Source: Veillonella seminalis
GTDB lineage: Bacteria > Bacillota > Negativicutes > Veillonellales > Veillonellaceae
Assembly (NCBI RefSeq): GCF_003992065.1
Contig: NZ_RQUZ01000003.1
Span: forward strand, 108,951 to 172,950
DNA: 64,000 bases
Direction of reading: 5' to 3'
The notes beneath the pieces were generated by a model. It made no database searches. It had not been told where the DNA came from and was given only the letters and a program-made list of their open reading frames with translations. Each line of letters starts with the position of its first letter. Position 1 is the stretch's first letter. Made by a program: the position numbers and the translations under genes. Positions 28,648 through 39,102 of the stretch are shown one piece after another.

Positions 28648-29571
28648 CTACCGTTTCATCACCTTGGCCACCATCCACAGACTCAATTCATAGAGAATAA
28701 TCATAGGCATGGCAATCATAGTTTGTGAAAACATATCCGGTGTCGGCGAAATAAACCCACCGATAACAAATGACAGGAAAATAAATATTTTTCGTTTCGA
28801 CCGCAAAAATGCCGAAGTAATCAAATTTAGTTTTGCCAAAATAATCATGACAATCGGTAATTCAAAAATAAAACCGAAGGGCAAAACAAAAGCTATGACA
28901 AAATCTAAATATTGACCGATAGAAAACAACGGCTGTAATTCATCGGTCGCAAAACCGATAAAGAACTTTATGGCCACCGGCAACACAAGGGTATAGGAAA
29001 ATACGATACCGATAATAAACAATATGATAGCAAACGGTAAAAACCAATTCGTTAATTTCTTTTCCCGATTCGTTAATGCCGGAATAATAAAGGCCCAGAT
29101 TTCATAAAGCCAGATTGGCGACGCCCCGATAATACCGGCTACAAAAGACACTTTCATATAGGTAAAGAAAGCTTCGGTAGGCCGCATATAATACAATTTT
29201 CCGGCCGGTGCCACAAGCATGTCCATAATATCATCTACGTAATAATAAGCGACACAAAAGCCCACCAAAATAGCGATAGCCGAAATAATAATTCGCTTAC
29301 GCAGTTCACCTAAATGCCCGACCAAAGACATAGCCTTATTTTCAGCCATAATCTGTTCTTCTAACGGCGTATATTGCGACTCAACCGTAGCCAAATCAAC
29401 AGTTGCCACCTCACCGGCAGCAGTCTTTGAATCATCAGATAATACTTCATCATTCGTTTCACCGCGGCGAATTTGTTCAGCTGCTTTCAGACGTTCCTTT
29501 TGCGCCAAAACACTATTCAAGGAAGGCTTTCGTTTCGGGTCATTAAAATCGCGTACCTGAAACGATTCCAT
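28648..29571 (-). CDS. tatC: Sec-independent translocase TatC, with N-terminal extension
   Basis: Six membrane helices and the TatC signature at the start of the core (LVGHLGELRKRI, around residue 82), plus the conserved IWLYEIWAFIIPAL and ISPTPDMFSQ segments, identify TatC. TatC is the receptor for twin-arginine signal peptides. The protein has an extra 75-80 residue charged N-terminal region with no counterpart in typical TatC (about 240-260 residues). No tatA/B gene is in the window. Confidence 0.94.
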   Translation of the reverse strand: MESFQVRDFNDPKRKPSLNSVLAQKERLKAAEQIRRGETNDEVLSDDSKTAAGEVATVDLATVESQYTPLEEQIMAENKAMSLVGHLGELRKRIIISAIAILVGFCVAYYYVDDIMDMLVAPAGKLYYMRPTEAFFTYMKVSFVAGIIGASPIWLYEIWAFIIPALTNREKKLTNWFLPFAIILFIIGIVFSYTLVLPVAIKFFIGFATDELQPLFSIGQYLDFVIAFVLPFGFIFELPIVMIILAKLNLITSAFLRSKRKIFIFLSFVIGGFISPTPDMFSQTMIAMPMIILYELSLWMVAKVMKR

Positions 29572-29574
29572 ATA

Positions 29575-30546
29575 TTACACCTTTCTATCAGCCAATGAAT
29601 CTAATACTTCATACAACACTGACTTGCCGGCGAATGCAGGCAGTCCTTCCAATGCCTTGTGAGCATTTTCGCGATAATCGGCTTCCAATTTTTCAGCATT
29701 TGCTACGCCGCCTTCGGTTGCCACATAAGCAATCAATTCATCCGGTGCTTTTCCATCCGCAATAGCCTGTACGGCAGCGGTAACTTCAGCTTTATTACTA
29801 TCGTTGACGATGGATAATAACGGATAGGTAATGAGGCCTTCACGCAAGTCTTTCCCTACCGGTTTTCCCGTTGTTTCCGCCGTAGCACTGTAATCCATAA
29901 TATCATCCGTGATCTGGAACGCCATGCCCAGACCGTGACCGTATTGCTTTAATAATTGAATGTCAGACTCTGACCATTTGCCGAGAATGCCCCCCAATTC
30001 CAAACAAGCCTCAATAAAATCGGCTGTTTTCTTTTGTGTCTTCGTCAAATAACGTTCAATGCCTTGATCTAAACGATATATATCTTCCATTTGCATAAAT
30101 TCGCCTTCCACCAAAGCGGAAATAATAAAAGAAAATACATGCAAACATTCAACCGAACCTATTTGAGCCACTATATCAAACGCTTTGGCAAATAAATAGT
30201 CACCGCTTAAAATGGCCACCTTATTGCCCTTGCTGCAATGAATAGCAGTCGCACCGCGACGCACCGCTGCCTGATCGAGTACATCATCATGGATTAATGT
30301 CGCTAAATGCAACATTTCCACGGCAGCTGCGATACGAATACGATCAAATTCTTCGGCTTTACCGGAGCCGGCTATAAGCAAACATAACCGCGCCCGCAAG
30401 CGTTTACCGCCGGCCGCCGAAATGGGGCGAATTAAGCGGTTAAAATCTTCAGAACCGGTTTGCAAGGACTCCGCCAAATAGGCTTCCACCTTTACGAGGT
30501 CTGCTTTTACTTGTTCAATTAATGCCAGTTCTTTTTCCAAACTCAT
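29575..30546 (-). CDS. Trans-isoprenyl diphosphate synthase
   Basis: The first Asp-rich motif DDVLD and the second DDIMD are both intact, with GGKRLRARL and the lysines of the family. The 323-residue length fits a long-chain (octaprenyl/heptaprenyl) trans-prenyl synthase supplying a quinone side chain; FPP or GGPP synthase is less likely. It overlaps the engB stop by 4 nt and is followed by tatC after 3 nt. Confidence 0.9.
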   Translation of the reverse strand: MSLEKELALIEQVKADLVKVEAYLAESLQTGSEDFNRLIRPISAAGGKRLRARLCLLIAGSGKAEEFDRIRIAAAVEMLHLATLIHDDVLDQAAVRRGATAIHCSKGNKVAILSGDYLFAKAFDIVAQIGSVECLHVFSFIISALVEGEFMQMEDIYRLDQGIERYLTKTQKKTADFIEACLELGGILGKWSESDIQLLKQYGHGLGMAFQITDDIMDYSATAETTGKPVGKDLREGLITYPLLSIVNDSNKAEVTAAVQAIADGKAPDELIAYVATEGGVANAEKLEADYRENAHKALEGLPAFAGKSVLYEVLDSLADRKV

Positions 30547-31238
30547 TCGTCGACCCCCACAATCACTTGATTAATGCGTTGCAACAACAATTCACGGCCC
30601 GTATGCTTAAGTGAGCTGTACGGAATAGCCGGTGCTTCACAAGGGAAATTTTCCTTGATGAAACGCATGTTTTGTTGTCGTTCCTTACTGTTCAATTTGT
30701 CTACCTTCGTCACCACAATTTGTAACGGTACACCCGCTTCACGAAGCCAGTTAAAGGCTTCCTGATCGATTGGTAATTCCGGATGACGGCCGTCTACCAA
30801 CAAGCAAAGCAACATCAGTCGTTCTGATTGTAAAATATAATCGGCAATAAAGGAAGACCATATATTTCGATTACTCTTATCAGTTTTAGCGTACCCATAC
30901 CCCGGCAAATCCACTAAGAACCATTCATAACGGCGTTCTTCAGTCTCACTGATATCTTCCTTGGATGTAATAGTAAAAAAGTTAATAGTCTTCGTTTTAC
31001 CGGGCTGTCCGCTCACCAAGGCAAGGCCTCGGTGATTGCACAGCGAATTAATCAGTGAAGATTTACCCACATTGGAGCGCCCCAAAAAGGCCACTTCCAC
31101 CGTATCCCCTTCCGGATATTGGTCGGGGCGTACAGCTGAAGCCACATATTTAGAGGCAATAATGCGCGGCCCCTGCGGTGCTTTACATGTGTATACGGGT
31201 TTAGGTTGTCTTGGTGTGTTTTTCTTCTGCTTCATCAT
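30543..31238 (-). CDS. engB: Ribosome-biogenesis GTPase EngB/YsxC
   Basis: The G-motifs are clear: G1 [10 protein letters not shown]3 DLPGYGYAK and G4 TKVDK. EngB helps late assembly of the 50S subunit. At 231 residues it has a slightly long basic N-terminus. It overlaps both neighbours by 4 nt, and the lon-engB order is a widely conserved pair. Confidence 0.95.
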   Translation of the reverse strand: MMKQKKNTPRQPKPVYTCKAPQGPRIIASKYVASAVRPDQYPEGDTVEVAFLGRSNVGKSSLINSLCNHRGLALVSGQPGKTKTINFFTITSKEDISETEERRYEWFLVDLPGYGYAKTDKSNRNIWSSFIADYILQSERLMLLCLLVDGRHPELPIDQEAFNWLREAGVPLQIVVTKVDKLNSKERQQNMRFIKENFPCEAPAIPYSSLKHTGRELLLQRINQVIVGVDE

Positions 31239-33547
31239 TTTACAAATGCTCTTGCCAACACTTCATCCATTGTTTTTACCGGTGTAATCTGAAGGCCTTC
31301 AATGACCGATTCAGGCATTTCTTCAAGATCTTTAATGTTACCGTGCGGAATTAATACTTCTTTAATGCCGTAACGCAAAGCGGCCAATAATTTTTCTTTT
31401 AAACCGCCGATTGGCAATACGCGACCGCGTAATGTAATTTCACCGGTCATGGCCAAATCAGAACGAACCTTGCGATTTGTTAAGGCCGATACAATAGCCA
31501 ACGTCATGGTAATACCGGCTGACGGACCATCTTTAGGCGTAGCCCCTTCCGGCAAATGGACGTGAATATCCATCGTTTTGTGGAAATCTTCAGGAATCTT
31601 CAAATCTTTGGCATTATGACGAATATAGGATAAGGCTGCCTGACCGGATTCCTGCATAACTTTGCCGAGGCTGCCGGTTAAGGCCAATTTACCGTTGCCG
31701 GCCATGGTAGTCGCTTCACAAGGCAATACTACACCGCCTACGGATGTCCAGGCAAGGCCGCATACCAAGCCGACCTGTGCATTCTTCTCACGTTCCTGTT
31801 CCAAATAAATCGGGGCACCCAAATAGCGGGACAAGTTTTTAACAGTTACACGCGGCGCAGATTCGGACCCGTTGATAATTTCAAAGGCCAATTTACGGAA
31901 AATCTTGGCGATTGTTTTTTCCAAAGTACGAACACCGGCTTCACGGGTATATTCGGAAATAACTTTACGAAGTACAGCATCGGACAATTTTACACTATGA
32001 CCGGATAAGCCGTTTTTCTTAATTTGTTTCGGTACCAAATAACGTTTGGCAATTTCCAGTTTTTCATCTTCCATGTAGCTGGAAAGTTCAATAACTTCCA
32101 TACGGTCCATCAAAGGAGCAGGAATGTTACCCGGTACATTGGCCGTAGTAATCCAGAATACATCGGAGAAATCAAACGGAATTTCAATAAAGTGATCGCT
32201 GAATGTTTTATTTTGTTCAGGGTCAAGTACTTCGAGTAATGCGGAAGACGGGTCACCTTTATAATCAGATGCCAATTTATCAATTTCATCCAACAAGAAT
32301 ACAGGGTTACGGGTTCCCGCATTTTTAAGGCCTTGAATCATACGGCCCGGCAAAGCACCGATATAGGTACGACGATGACCGCGGATTTCTGCTTCATCAC
32401 GCACGCCGCCCAAGGACGCACGGATAAATTTACGATTCATAGCTTTGGCAATAGATGTAGCCAAGGATGTTTTACCAACCCCCGGAGGTCCTACCAAGCA
32501 AAGAATGGAACCGCTCAAAGAGTCGGATAATTTACGAACCGCCAAAAATTCCAAAATACGTTCTTTTACCTTTTTAAGACCATAGTGATCATGGTCAAGA
32601 ATAGTAGCTGCTTCACCGATATCCAAACGGTCTTCGCTTACTTTATCCCAAGGCAAGGCAAGTACCCAGTCGAGATAATTGCGCAAAATATTCGCTTCCG
32701 GCATCATGGACGGCATACGGCTGTAACGACTGATTTCTTTGTCAATACGTTCGCGTACTTCATCGGATACATTAAGTTTCTTAAGTTCTTCACGCAATTC
32801 TTCCGCTTCTTCATCCGGATCGGATTTATCACCCAGCTCGTTATGAATGACACGGATTTTTTCACGCAAGAAATATTCTTTCTGCGCTTTTTCCATTTGT
32901 TGGCGCACCTGATTGTTAATGGAATTTTCCAAATCAGAGATTTGAAGCTCCATATTCAATGCACCTACTACCATATTTAAACGACGTAACACGTTTAATT
33001 CGCTCAAAAAACTTTGGCGGGTAACGAGTTCTGTCTGTAAGAATTGCACAATCTGGTCAGCCGTTTCCGAAGCGTCGGTGCGTTCCATAACACGGCGAAT
33101 TTCATCTTCCGTAACCAATTTGGTTTCTTCCGCCCATTTCAAGAAATTGGACTGTGCCAAACGACGATACGCTTCAATTTCCACATGATCGTCATATTGA
33201 GAAACCAAAGTTTCCATAGTGGCGCGATAATATACGCCGCTTTCATCTATATCAACCACTTTAGCACGGGCAATACCTTCAACCAAAATGCGAACCAAGC
33301 CCCCCGGCAAGCGAAGCATTTGTTTGATTTTGACAATAGTACCCACTTCGGCAATGTCTTTTTGCGTCGGTTTTTCTACTTCGTCATCCAATTGAGCAGA
33401 CACAGCTAATAAACGTTCATTCGCCATAGCTTCTTCAACGGCCCGGATGGATTTGTCACGACCGATGTCCAGTCGAACTTCTACTTTGGGGAACACTACC
33501 ATACCGCGTAACGGTACTAAAGGCAGCGAAAAATTCGTCTCACTCAT
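31235..33547 (-). CDS. lon: ATP-dependent protease Lon (LonA)
   Basis: The 770-residue protein has the N-terminal LAN substrate domain, an AAA+ domain with Walker [11 protein letters not shown] and LLDEIDK, and a C-terminal Ser-Lys protease domain with catalytic Ser in DGPSAGITM and the Lys in GLKEKLLAA. It degrades misfolded and regulatory proteins. It lies after the clpX terminator, in the familiar tig-clpP-clpX-lon-engB block. Confidence 0.97.
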   Translation of the reverse strand: MSETNFSLPLVPLRGMVVFPKVEVRLDIGRDKSIRAVEEAMANERLLAVSAQLDDEVEKPTQKDIAEVGTIVKIKQMLRLPGGLVRILVEGIARAKVVDIDESGVYYRATMETLVSQYDDHVEIEAYRRLAQSNFLKWAEETKLVTEDEIRRVMERTDASETADQIVQFLQTELVTRQSFLSELNVLRRLNMVVGALNMELQISDLENSINNQVRQQMEKAQKEYFLREKIRVIHNELGDKSDPDEEAEELREELKKLNVSDEVRERIDKEISRYSRMPSMMPEANILRNYLDWVLALPWDKVSEDRLDIGEAATILDHDHYGLKKVKERILEFLAVRKLSDSLSGSILCLVGPPGVGKTSLATSIAKAMNRKFIRASLGGVRDEAEIRGHRRTYIGALPGRMIQGLKNAGTRNPVFLLDEIDKLASDYKGDPSSALLEVLDPEQNKTFSDHFIEIPFDFSDVFWITTANVPGNIPAPLMDRMEVIELSSYMEDEKLEIAKRYLVPKQIKKNGLSGHSVKLSDAVLRKVISEYTREAGVRTLEKTIAKIFRKLAFEIINGSESAPRVTVKNLSRYLGAPIYLEQEREKNAQVGLVCGLAWTSVGGVVLPCEATTMAGNGKLALTGSLGKVMQESGQAALSYIRHNAKDLKIPEDFHKTMDIHVHLPEGATPKDGPSAGITMTLAIVSALTNRKVRSDLAMTGEITLRGRVLPIGGLKEKLLAALRYGIKEVLIPHGNIKDLEEMPESVIEGLQITPVKTMDEVLARAFVK

Positions 33548-33578
33548 ATAGGCTCCTTTTCAAGTTTATATTTACAAA

Positions 33579-33610
33579 AAGAAACTCATTCCAAAGGAAA
33601 TGAGTTTCTT
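33579..33610 (-). terminator. Terminator after clpX
   Basis: A 12-bp perfect stem (33579-33590 with 33599-33610) and 8-nt loop lie 10 nt beyond the clpX stop, followed by TTTG on the minus strand. Only about 30 nt remain before lon, so lon must depend on readthrough or an overlapping promoter. Confidence 0.75.
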
Positions 33611-33620
33611 AGACTTACAA

Positions 33621-34871
33621 TTAATTCATGCCCTTTACGGCAGACTCATTCTTGAGTACAGGATCCGCAGTGCCTTTTACGGCGTCGCGGGTAATGACAC
33701 AGCCAGTAATCCCCTTCTGAGAAGGAACATCATACATAACCTGCTTCATTACTTTCTCGATAATGGATCGTAATCCACGAGCCCCTGTATTGCGCTTCAT
33801 TGCTTCCGCCGCAATTTCCTCTAAAGCATCTTTCTCAAACGTTAAAGTTACATCTTCTAAAGAGAGCATCTTTTCGTATTGTTTCGTTAATGCATTGCGA
33901 GGCTCTGTTAAAATGCGAATTAAGCCTTCCTTATCTAAAGGATCGAGCGTTACCATAACCGGTAAACGTCCGATGAATTCAGGAATTAAGCCGAATTTCT
34001 GCAAATCTTCCGGAACAACTTCCTTCAAAATAGCAGACACGTCTTTTTCTTCCTGCTTCTGGATATCGGCACCGAATCCCAAAGTCTTCTTAGCCGTACG
34101 TTTGGAGATAACCTTTTCAAGGCCGTCAAACGCACCGCCACAGATGAACAAAATATTCGTAGTGTCGATTTGTATTAATTCTTGGTGCGGATGTTTACGT
34201 CCTCCTTGCGGTGGAACGGAAGCTACCGTACCTTCTAGTATTTTAAGCAATGCCTGCTGCACACCTTCGCCGGATACATCGCGGGTAATAGACGGATTCT
34301 CGGATTTACGAGCAATCTTATCGATTTCGTCAATGTAAACAATGCCTCGCTCAGCTTTGGCCACGTCATAATCGGCAGCCTGAATAAGTTTGAGCAAAAT
34401 ATTTTCCACATCTTCCCCGACATAACCTGCTTCGGTTAAGCTGGTAGCGTCGGCAATGGCAAACGGAACTTCCAGCATTTTAGCCAAAGTCTGTGCCAAC
34501 AAAGTCTTCCCGCTACCGGTCGGTCCGATAAACAACACATTGGCTTTCTGTAATTCTACATCATCTACCGTATTATTTACCTGTAACCGTTTATAGTGAT
34601 TATAAACAGCAACGGCCAAGGAGACTTTAGCAGCCTCCTGACCAATTACATATTCATCCAAATAAGCCTTAATTTCATGAGGCGTAGGTACATGTTTCAA
34701 TGAAAATCCGTCTTCATCGCTTTGACCGAGTTCCTCATCAATAATATTCTGACAAACTTCTACGCATTCGTCACAAATATACACATTAGGACCCGCCACA
34801 AGTTTACGAACTTCGTCGCCGGTGCGCCCGCAGAAGCTACAACGCAACGTTTCTTTTTCGTCTTTTTTCAA
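33621..34871 (-). CDS. clpX: ATP-dependent Clp protease ATPase ClpX
   Basis: The N-terminal C4 zinc finger (CSFCG ... CDECVEVC), Walker [13 protein letters not shown], Walker [10 protein letters not shown] and a ClpP-docking IGF-like loop (GFGAD region) identify ClpX, the unfoldase that feeds ClpP. The start codon is TTG, with AGGAGG 7 nt upstream. Length is 416 residues. It follows clpP by 15 nt. Confidence 0.97.
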   Translation of the reverse strand: MKKDEKETLRCSFCGRTGDEVRKLVAGPNVYICDECVEVCQNIIDEELGQSDEDGFSLKHVPTPHEIKAYLDEYVIGQEAAKVSLAVAVYNHYKRLQVNNTVDDVELQKANVLFIGPTGSGKTLLAQTLAKMLEVPFAIADATSLTEAGYVGEDVENILLKLIQAADYDVAKAERGIVYIDEIDKIARKSENPSITRDVSGEGVQQALLKILEGTVASVPPQGGRKHPHQELIQIDTTNILFICGGAFDGLEKVISKRTAKKTLGFGADIQKQEEKDVSAILKEVVPEDLQKFGLIPEFIGRLPVMVTLDPLDKEGLIRILTEPRNALTKQYEKMLSLEDVTLTFEKDALEEIAAEAMKRNTGARGLRSIIEKVMKQVMYDVPSQKGITGCVITRDAVKGTADPVLKNESAVKGMN

Positions 34872-34886
34872 GCTTAGTCCTCCTAA

Positions 34887-35480
34887 TTATTTGCCTGTTG
34901 CCACAGGGCGAGTTAATACCTCATCAATCAAGCCGTATTTAACAGCATCTTCGGCACTCATAAAGTTGTCTCGATCGGTATCGCGAGCGATAACATCAAT
35001 CGGCTGACCGCTGTGAGAAGCCAATAAGCCGTTTAATTCTTCACGCATGCGTAAAATTTCGCGTGCATGAATTTCAATTTCAGAAGCCTGACCTTGTACG
35101 CCGCCAAGCGGTTGGTGAATCATAACGCGGGCATGCGGCAACGCATAGCGTTTGCCTTTGGCACCTGCTGTCAAAAGGACTGCACCCATGCTGGCTGCGG
35201 AGCCTACACAAATGGTAGATACATCCGGCTTAATATATTGCATCGTATCATAAATAGCCATGCCGGCTGTTACAACACCGCCGGGGCTGTTAATGTACAA
35301 ATGAATGTCTTTATCTGGATCTTCCGCTTCTAAAAAGAGTAGTTGTGCAATTACAAGGTTGGCCACATCATCATTAATAGGACCACCCAAGAAGACAATT
35401 CGGTCTTTTAACAAACGAGAATAAATATCATAGGAACGTTCACCACGTCCGCTTTGCTCTACAACTACCGGTACATACAT
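34887..35480 (-). CDS. clpP: ATP-dependent Clp protease proteolytic subunit ClpP
   Basis: The 197-residue serine protease has the catalytic Ser in [11 protein letters not shown] and His in [11 protein letters not shown], with the expected downstream Asp. It forms the tetradecameric chamber used with ClpX. It lies between tig and clpX. The N-terminus MYVPVVVEQ matches mature ClpP, implying little or no propeptide. Confidence 0.97.
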   Translation of the reverse strand: MYVPVVVEQSGRGERSYDIYSRLLKDRIVFLGGPINDDVANLVIAQLLFLEAEDPDKDIHLYINSPGGVVTAGMAIYDTMQYIKPDVSTICVGSAASMGAVLLTAGAKGKRYALPHARVMIHQPLGGVQGQASEIEIHAREILRMREELNGLLASHSGQPIDVIARDTDRDNFMSAEDAVKYGLIDEVLTRPVATGK

Positions 35481-35524
35481 AAAATTTTCACCTCATGTGT
35501 CCATGTACCTATATAGCCCGTGAA

Positions 35525-36832
35525 TTATTTTTCCTGGGATTCTGCGCCTTTAGCCTGTTCGATAATGAAACGAGCGGCTTTTTTACGAGCTACAGAATTT
35601 CTCAACATAGCTACACGGCCTTCTTTAACAATAATATTCATAACTTCTTTTGGATCAGCCCCGAACTGCTGTGCCATCATGTAAATTTCCATGTTCATAT
35701 CTTCAGGAGTTACTTCAACTTTTTCAGCTTGAGCAATCGCTTCCAATACTAAGTCGGCACGAACGTTTTCAGTCGCATTGGCTTTATATTCTTCGCGAAG
35801 GCTTTCCATAGTTTTGTTGGAGAATTTCAAGTAGTCTTCTAATTTCAAACCGCGGCTTTCCAAATTCATAGCCATTTCTTGAATCATCTGTTCAACACGG
35901 TCATCAACCATAACTTCAGGAATATCTACGGATGCATTTTTAACTGCTTTTTCGATAAGTTCAGCATTGTAAGCATCAATAGCACGATGTGCAGCATCTT
36001 TTTCCATGTTTTTGCGAAGATCGGCTTTTAATTCTTCAATAGTTTCGTAAGAACTTGCTTCTTTAGCGAATTCATCGTTCAATTCAGGCAATTCTTTGCG
36101 TTTAATGTCATGAACATGAACTTTGAATACAGCTTCTTTAGTAGCCAATTCTTTAACAAAGTAATCTTCAGGGAAGGTTACCTTAACTTCTACATCATCG
36201 CCGGCTGCATGACCGATCAATTGGTCTTCAAAGCCCGGGATGAAACTGCCGGAACCGATTTGGAGCGGATAGGATTTACCTTCGCCACCGTCAAATGGTT
36301 TGCCGTCGATAGAACCGGCGAAGTCGATAACAGCAAAGTCATCTTTCTGTAATTTAGCATCTTTATCAGCTACTACCATTTTAGCCTGCTGATTGCGGAT
36401 ATTGTCTAACTGTTCCTGAATCTGTTCATCAGTTACCGTAGCATCCTGTTTTTCAGCTTCAAGACCTTTGTACTCGCCAAGCGTTACTTCAGGGCGTTTA
36501 GTAAGGGTTGCTTTGAAAACCAAGTCTTTACCTTCTTCAAAGGTTACGCGTTCGATTTCAGGTTCGCTTACTGGAATGATTTCGTTAGCAGTTAAAGCTT
36601 CCTGATAAGCGCGACCGGCGATTACTTCAAAAGCTTCTTCCATAATAGCGTCTTTACCGAAGTTCATTTCTAAAATACGGCGAGGTGCTTTACCTTTACG
36701 GAAGCCCGGAATATTTACCTGGCCGGCAATGCGTTTTACAGCTTGCTGAATACCTTTGGTTACGTCTTTAGCAGGTACTTCGATTGTTAAGGTTACCTTA
36801 TGTTGATCAACAGGGGTTACAGTTGCATTCAT
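35525..36832 (-). CDS. tig: Trigger factor
   Basis: The 435-residue protein begins with the ribosome-binding domain, including the signature GFRKGKAPR (about residues 44-52), followed by an FKBP-type PPIase domain (about 150-240) and the helical substrate cradle. It is the nascent-chain chaperone at the exit tunnel. It is the first gene of tig-clpP-clpX with its own promoter. Confidence 0.97.
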   Translation of the reverse strand: MNATVTPVDQHKVTLTIEVPAKDVTKGIQQAVKRIAGQVNIPGFRKGKAPRRILEMNFGKDAIMEEAFEVIAGRAYQEALTANEIIPVSEPEIERVTFEEGKDLVFKATLTKRPEVTLGEYKGLEAEKQDATVTDEQIQEQLDNIRNQQAKMVVADKDAKLQKDDFAVIDFAGSIDGKPFDGGEGKSYPLQIGSGSFIPGFEDQLIGHAAGDDVEVKVTFPEDYFVKELATKEAVFKVHVHDIKRKELPELNDEFAKEASSYETIEELKADLRKNMEKDAAHRAIDAYNAELIEKAVKNASVDIPEVMVDDRVEQMIQEMAMNLESRGLKLEDYLKFSNKTMESLREEYKANATENVRADLVLEAIAQAEKVEVTPEDMNMEIYMMAQQFGADPKEVMNIIVKEGRVAMLRNSVARKKAARFIIEQAKGAESQEK

Positions 36833-36895
36833 GAAAATATGTCCTCCTTGAGGGCTAAATGCCCAAAATTTCTGTTTTATAATATTGCATTCCTT

Positions 36896-36924
36896 ATCTT
36901 ATCATAAAATTTGAATGTATGCAA
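36896..36924 (-). promoter_or_regulatory. Promoter of tig-clpP-clpX
   Basis: TTGCAT (36919-36924), 17 nt, TAAGAT (36896-36901), preceded by TGA so that it also forms an extended -10. The start lies about 60 nt upstream of tig. Confidence 0.65.
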
Positions 36925-36953
36925 TTTTATGTGATTAAAGTCGTGATTTTATT

Positions 36954-37409
36954 TTAATTTTCTTTCGCAATGAGCTCCATTACGTCGTGACGGCTGAATA
37001 CGCCGATTACAGTCCCCATTTCATCGACTACCGGAACTGACTTCAAATGTTTTTCCAACATGGTGGCTACTACGCTTTCCACTTCTTCTTTCGGCGAACA
37101 GGTAATAACTTCGGTAGTCATTAATTCTTCTACATGAGCGGCCAAGAGTTTTTTGAACTGCGCATTATATTCACCGATGCCGCTGTAATAAATGCTGGCG
37201 CCCAATACATTCACATAATAAGGGGCATGAGGGCGTACTTTTTTATAAAGTAAATCGCCTTCCGTAATGATACCGACCAACTTATTATCTTCATCAACTA
37301 CGGACAAAGCGGCTACTTTATATTTAACCAATAATTTAGCAGCTTCATTAATTGACGTTTCTTTAGTTACCGTTGCAGGGTATTTATTCATAGCTTCAGC
37401 TATTAACAT
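36954..37409 (-). CDS. CBS-domain-pair protein
   Basis: The 151-residue protein is a tandem of two CBS motifs and nothing else. Such Bateman modules bind adenosyl nucleotides and sense energy state; the partner of a stand-alone CBS protein cannot be read from sequence. The middle (about 65-95) is longer than the minimal pair. It has its own leader with a long dyad at 37450-37484. Confidence 0.88.
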   Translation of the reverse strand: MLIAEAMNKYPATVTKETSINEAAKLLVKYKVAALSVVDEDNKLVGIITEGDLLYKKVRPHAPYYVNVLGASIYYSGIGEYNAQFKKLLAAHVEELMTTEVITCSPKEEVESVVATMLEKHLKSVPVVDEMGTVIGVFSRHDVMELIAKEN

Positions 37410-37449
37410 AGGATTACCTCCCTCACTATAAAATTACTGTTTGTGCCGA

Positions 37450-37484
37450 TTTAAACACTGCTAAGCAGCTTAGTAATATTTAAA
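37450..37484 (-). promoter_or_regulatory. 35-bp dyad in the leader of the CBS gene
   Basis: The sequence reads TTTAAA, 5 nt, CTAAGC, A, GCTTAG, 5 nt, TTTAAA, a symmetric arrangement centred on 37467. It could bind a dimeric regulator or fold as an RNA hairpin. It lies about 40-75 nt upstream of the start codon. Confidence 0.4.
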
Positions 37485-37565
37485 CTCTTGCACATATTCT
37501 GATTACAGTTTATATATATTATCTTTGACAAATTAATCGAAAATTCCTGCTAAATTAATTTATTT

Positions 37566-38570
37566 TTATCGTTTAAGTACAAAATAAGCAATAACGGCCA
37601 ATACGATAGCGGCCATTACAATGACAACCTGCCAGCCGCGGCGGTTACCGCCGGTGCCGCCCTCATCAACGCCGATTAAATTGCCATCCTCATCATAACG
37701 ATTGCGATATTGACCTTCCAAATCATCGTAATCTGTTACATCTTCCACCTTTGCCTTATAGCGTCGCGCCGCAACCTGCCTGGCACGTTCCTGAACATCC
37801 TGTTCCATCTTGCTTACTTGGAGTGTTGTCAAATCCTTTTTCAAAGATTCCAAAAGGCCGCTGATAAATACTAATCGACCTTCCAAAATTTTATTGACTT
37901 CAAAAGCGTGTTGCAACCAGGATTGATATAAAGCCATCTGCACTTTATGATTTGCGTCTCCCGCATTCCCTTGTTTTTTAATAAGATCCGCCGTTTTACT
38001 TTCGCTGATCAACGCATCTAACAAGGTCTGTGCGTAGCGACTAAATTCAACCAAAAGTTTAGTCAAGTCACCGTTTTGCATGCCCAATTCTTCTTTGCGA
38101 TGCAAAATATACTGTTCCGTAAAACCGCCGGCTTCCAACTTCTGAACCGACACAGCCGCATCAGCGTAGGCACCTAAGGTGGTTTTTACTATACGTGTCG
38201 TATTAGCTACTTCTTCCAATGTTTTTTGTAAAAATCCCCACCGTTCCTTCAATTGATCAACCGCTGTATCGGCCTCAACAAACTCGGCCACCGCCACATT
38301 TAAAGAACCGGCCTGTTGCATCAATAAATCCAAATTGTTTTGAATAATTGTCTGTGCTGTTTTAGCCGCGGTTATATACATCGAATAAAAGCCATCACTG
38401 CCTTTTGTCCGTTGTTCCTGCCAAAGTGTTTCTAAACTTGGCATTCCCGTAAAATTCGCAAGATTGCTGTCAGTTGAATCGGTCGTTTGATTTGCAGTTG
38501 TCTGCTGATTCTGCTGAACCTCTTTATTTGTCATATCTGTTTTATCTGTTTTATCTGTTTTATCTGTCAC
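37566..38570 (-). CDS. Tail-anchored coiled-coil protein of unknown function
   Basis: The 334-residue product is mostly alpha-helical and ends in one membrane helix (VVIVMAAIVLAVIAYFVL) with KR at the extreme C-terminus, so it should be a tail-anchored cytoplasmic protein. The N-terminus has a TDK repeat (four 9-bp units near 38535-38570) and a Gln/Thr-rich linker. I chose the GTG at 38570 with GGAGG 7 nt upstream; the ATG at 38612 would overlap rlmH and has no ribosome site. A toxic-anion-resistance (TelA)-like relation is possible from the helix pattern but not shown. Confidence 0.6.
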   Translation of the reverse strand: MTDKTDKTDKTDMTNKEVQQNQQTTANQTTDSTDSNLANFTGMPSLETLWQEQRTKGSDGFYSMYITAAKTAQTIIQNNLDLLMQQAGSLNVAVAEFVEADTAVDQLKERWGFLQKTLEEVANTTRIVKTTLGAYADAAVSVQKLEAGGFTEQYILHRKEELGMQNGDLTKLLVEFSRYAQTLLDALISESKTADLIKKQGNAGDANHKVQMALYQSWLQHAFEVNKILEGRLVFISGLLESLKKDLTTLQVSKMEQDVQERARQVAARRYKAKVEDVTDYDDLEGQYRNRYDEDGNLIGVDEGGTGGNRRGWQVVIVMAAIVLAVIAYFVLKR

Positions 38571-38592
38571 GCTGTTACCTCCATCTGCTCCC

Positions 38593-39069
38593 TTACCAAT
38601 GATAAGGTTCATGACGATTAATTTTACAAGCCCGATAAATTTGTTCTACCAACAAAAGGCGCACCATTTGATGAGTAAACGTCATGGGGCTGAATGATAA
38701 TCTGAAATCGGCCCTTATCCGCAAAGCTTCCGATACGCCGAAAGCACCGCCGATAATAAACGTCATTTCACTGATGCCTTGTACTTCGAGGTCGGCAATC
38801 TTTTCAGCCAACGCTTCCGACGACATAGTTTTACCTTTTACATCCAATAAAACAACATAGCTTTTCGGATTCACTTGCTTTAACAGCCGTTCCCCCTCTT
38901 CAGCCACAATGGCCTGCCGCTTGCTGTCATCAGCACTGGGCAACTTACTTTCGTTTAATTCTGTAATCGTCACACCGCCATATACAGTAAGGCGCTTAAC
39001 AAATTCAGCAACCCCATCACGGAGATAGGCCGTTTTAAGTTTGCCTACGGCCAATATAGTAAATTTCAT
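38593..39069 (-). CDS. rlmH: 23S rRNA pseudouridine-1915 N3-methyltransferase RlmH
   Basis: This 158-residue SPOUT methyltransferase has the trefoil-knot SAM segment FIIGGAFGVSE and the C-terminal LLLVEQIYRACKINRHEPYHW block invariant in RlmH. It modifies pseudouridine 1915 in helix 69, the likely target region of the RluD homologue at 8353-9339. It lies downstream of htrA and walJ, as in Bacillus. Confidence 0.97.
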   Translation of the reverse strand: MKFTILAVGKLKTAYLRDGVAEFVKRLTVYGGVTITELNESKLPSADDSKRQAIVAEEGERLLKQVNPKSYVVLLDVKGKTMSSEALAEKIADLEVQGISEMTFIIGGAFGVSEALRIRADFRLSFSPMTFTHQMVRLLLVEQIYRACKINRHEPYHW

Positions 39070-39102
39070 AAATTCGTTTACACCTGCCTCCCCGTTAACA
39101 AT

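Noticed and set aside
33763..34338. 191-codon plus-strand open frame opposite clpX
   Set aside because: Antisense shadow of a highly conserved gene; no start signals and Ser-rich low-information translation.
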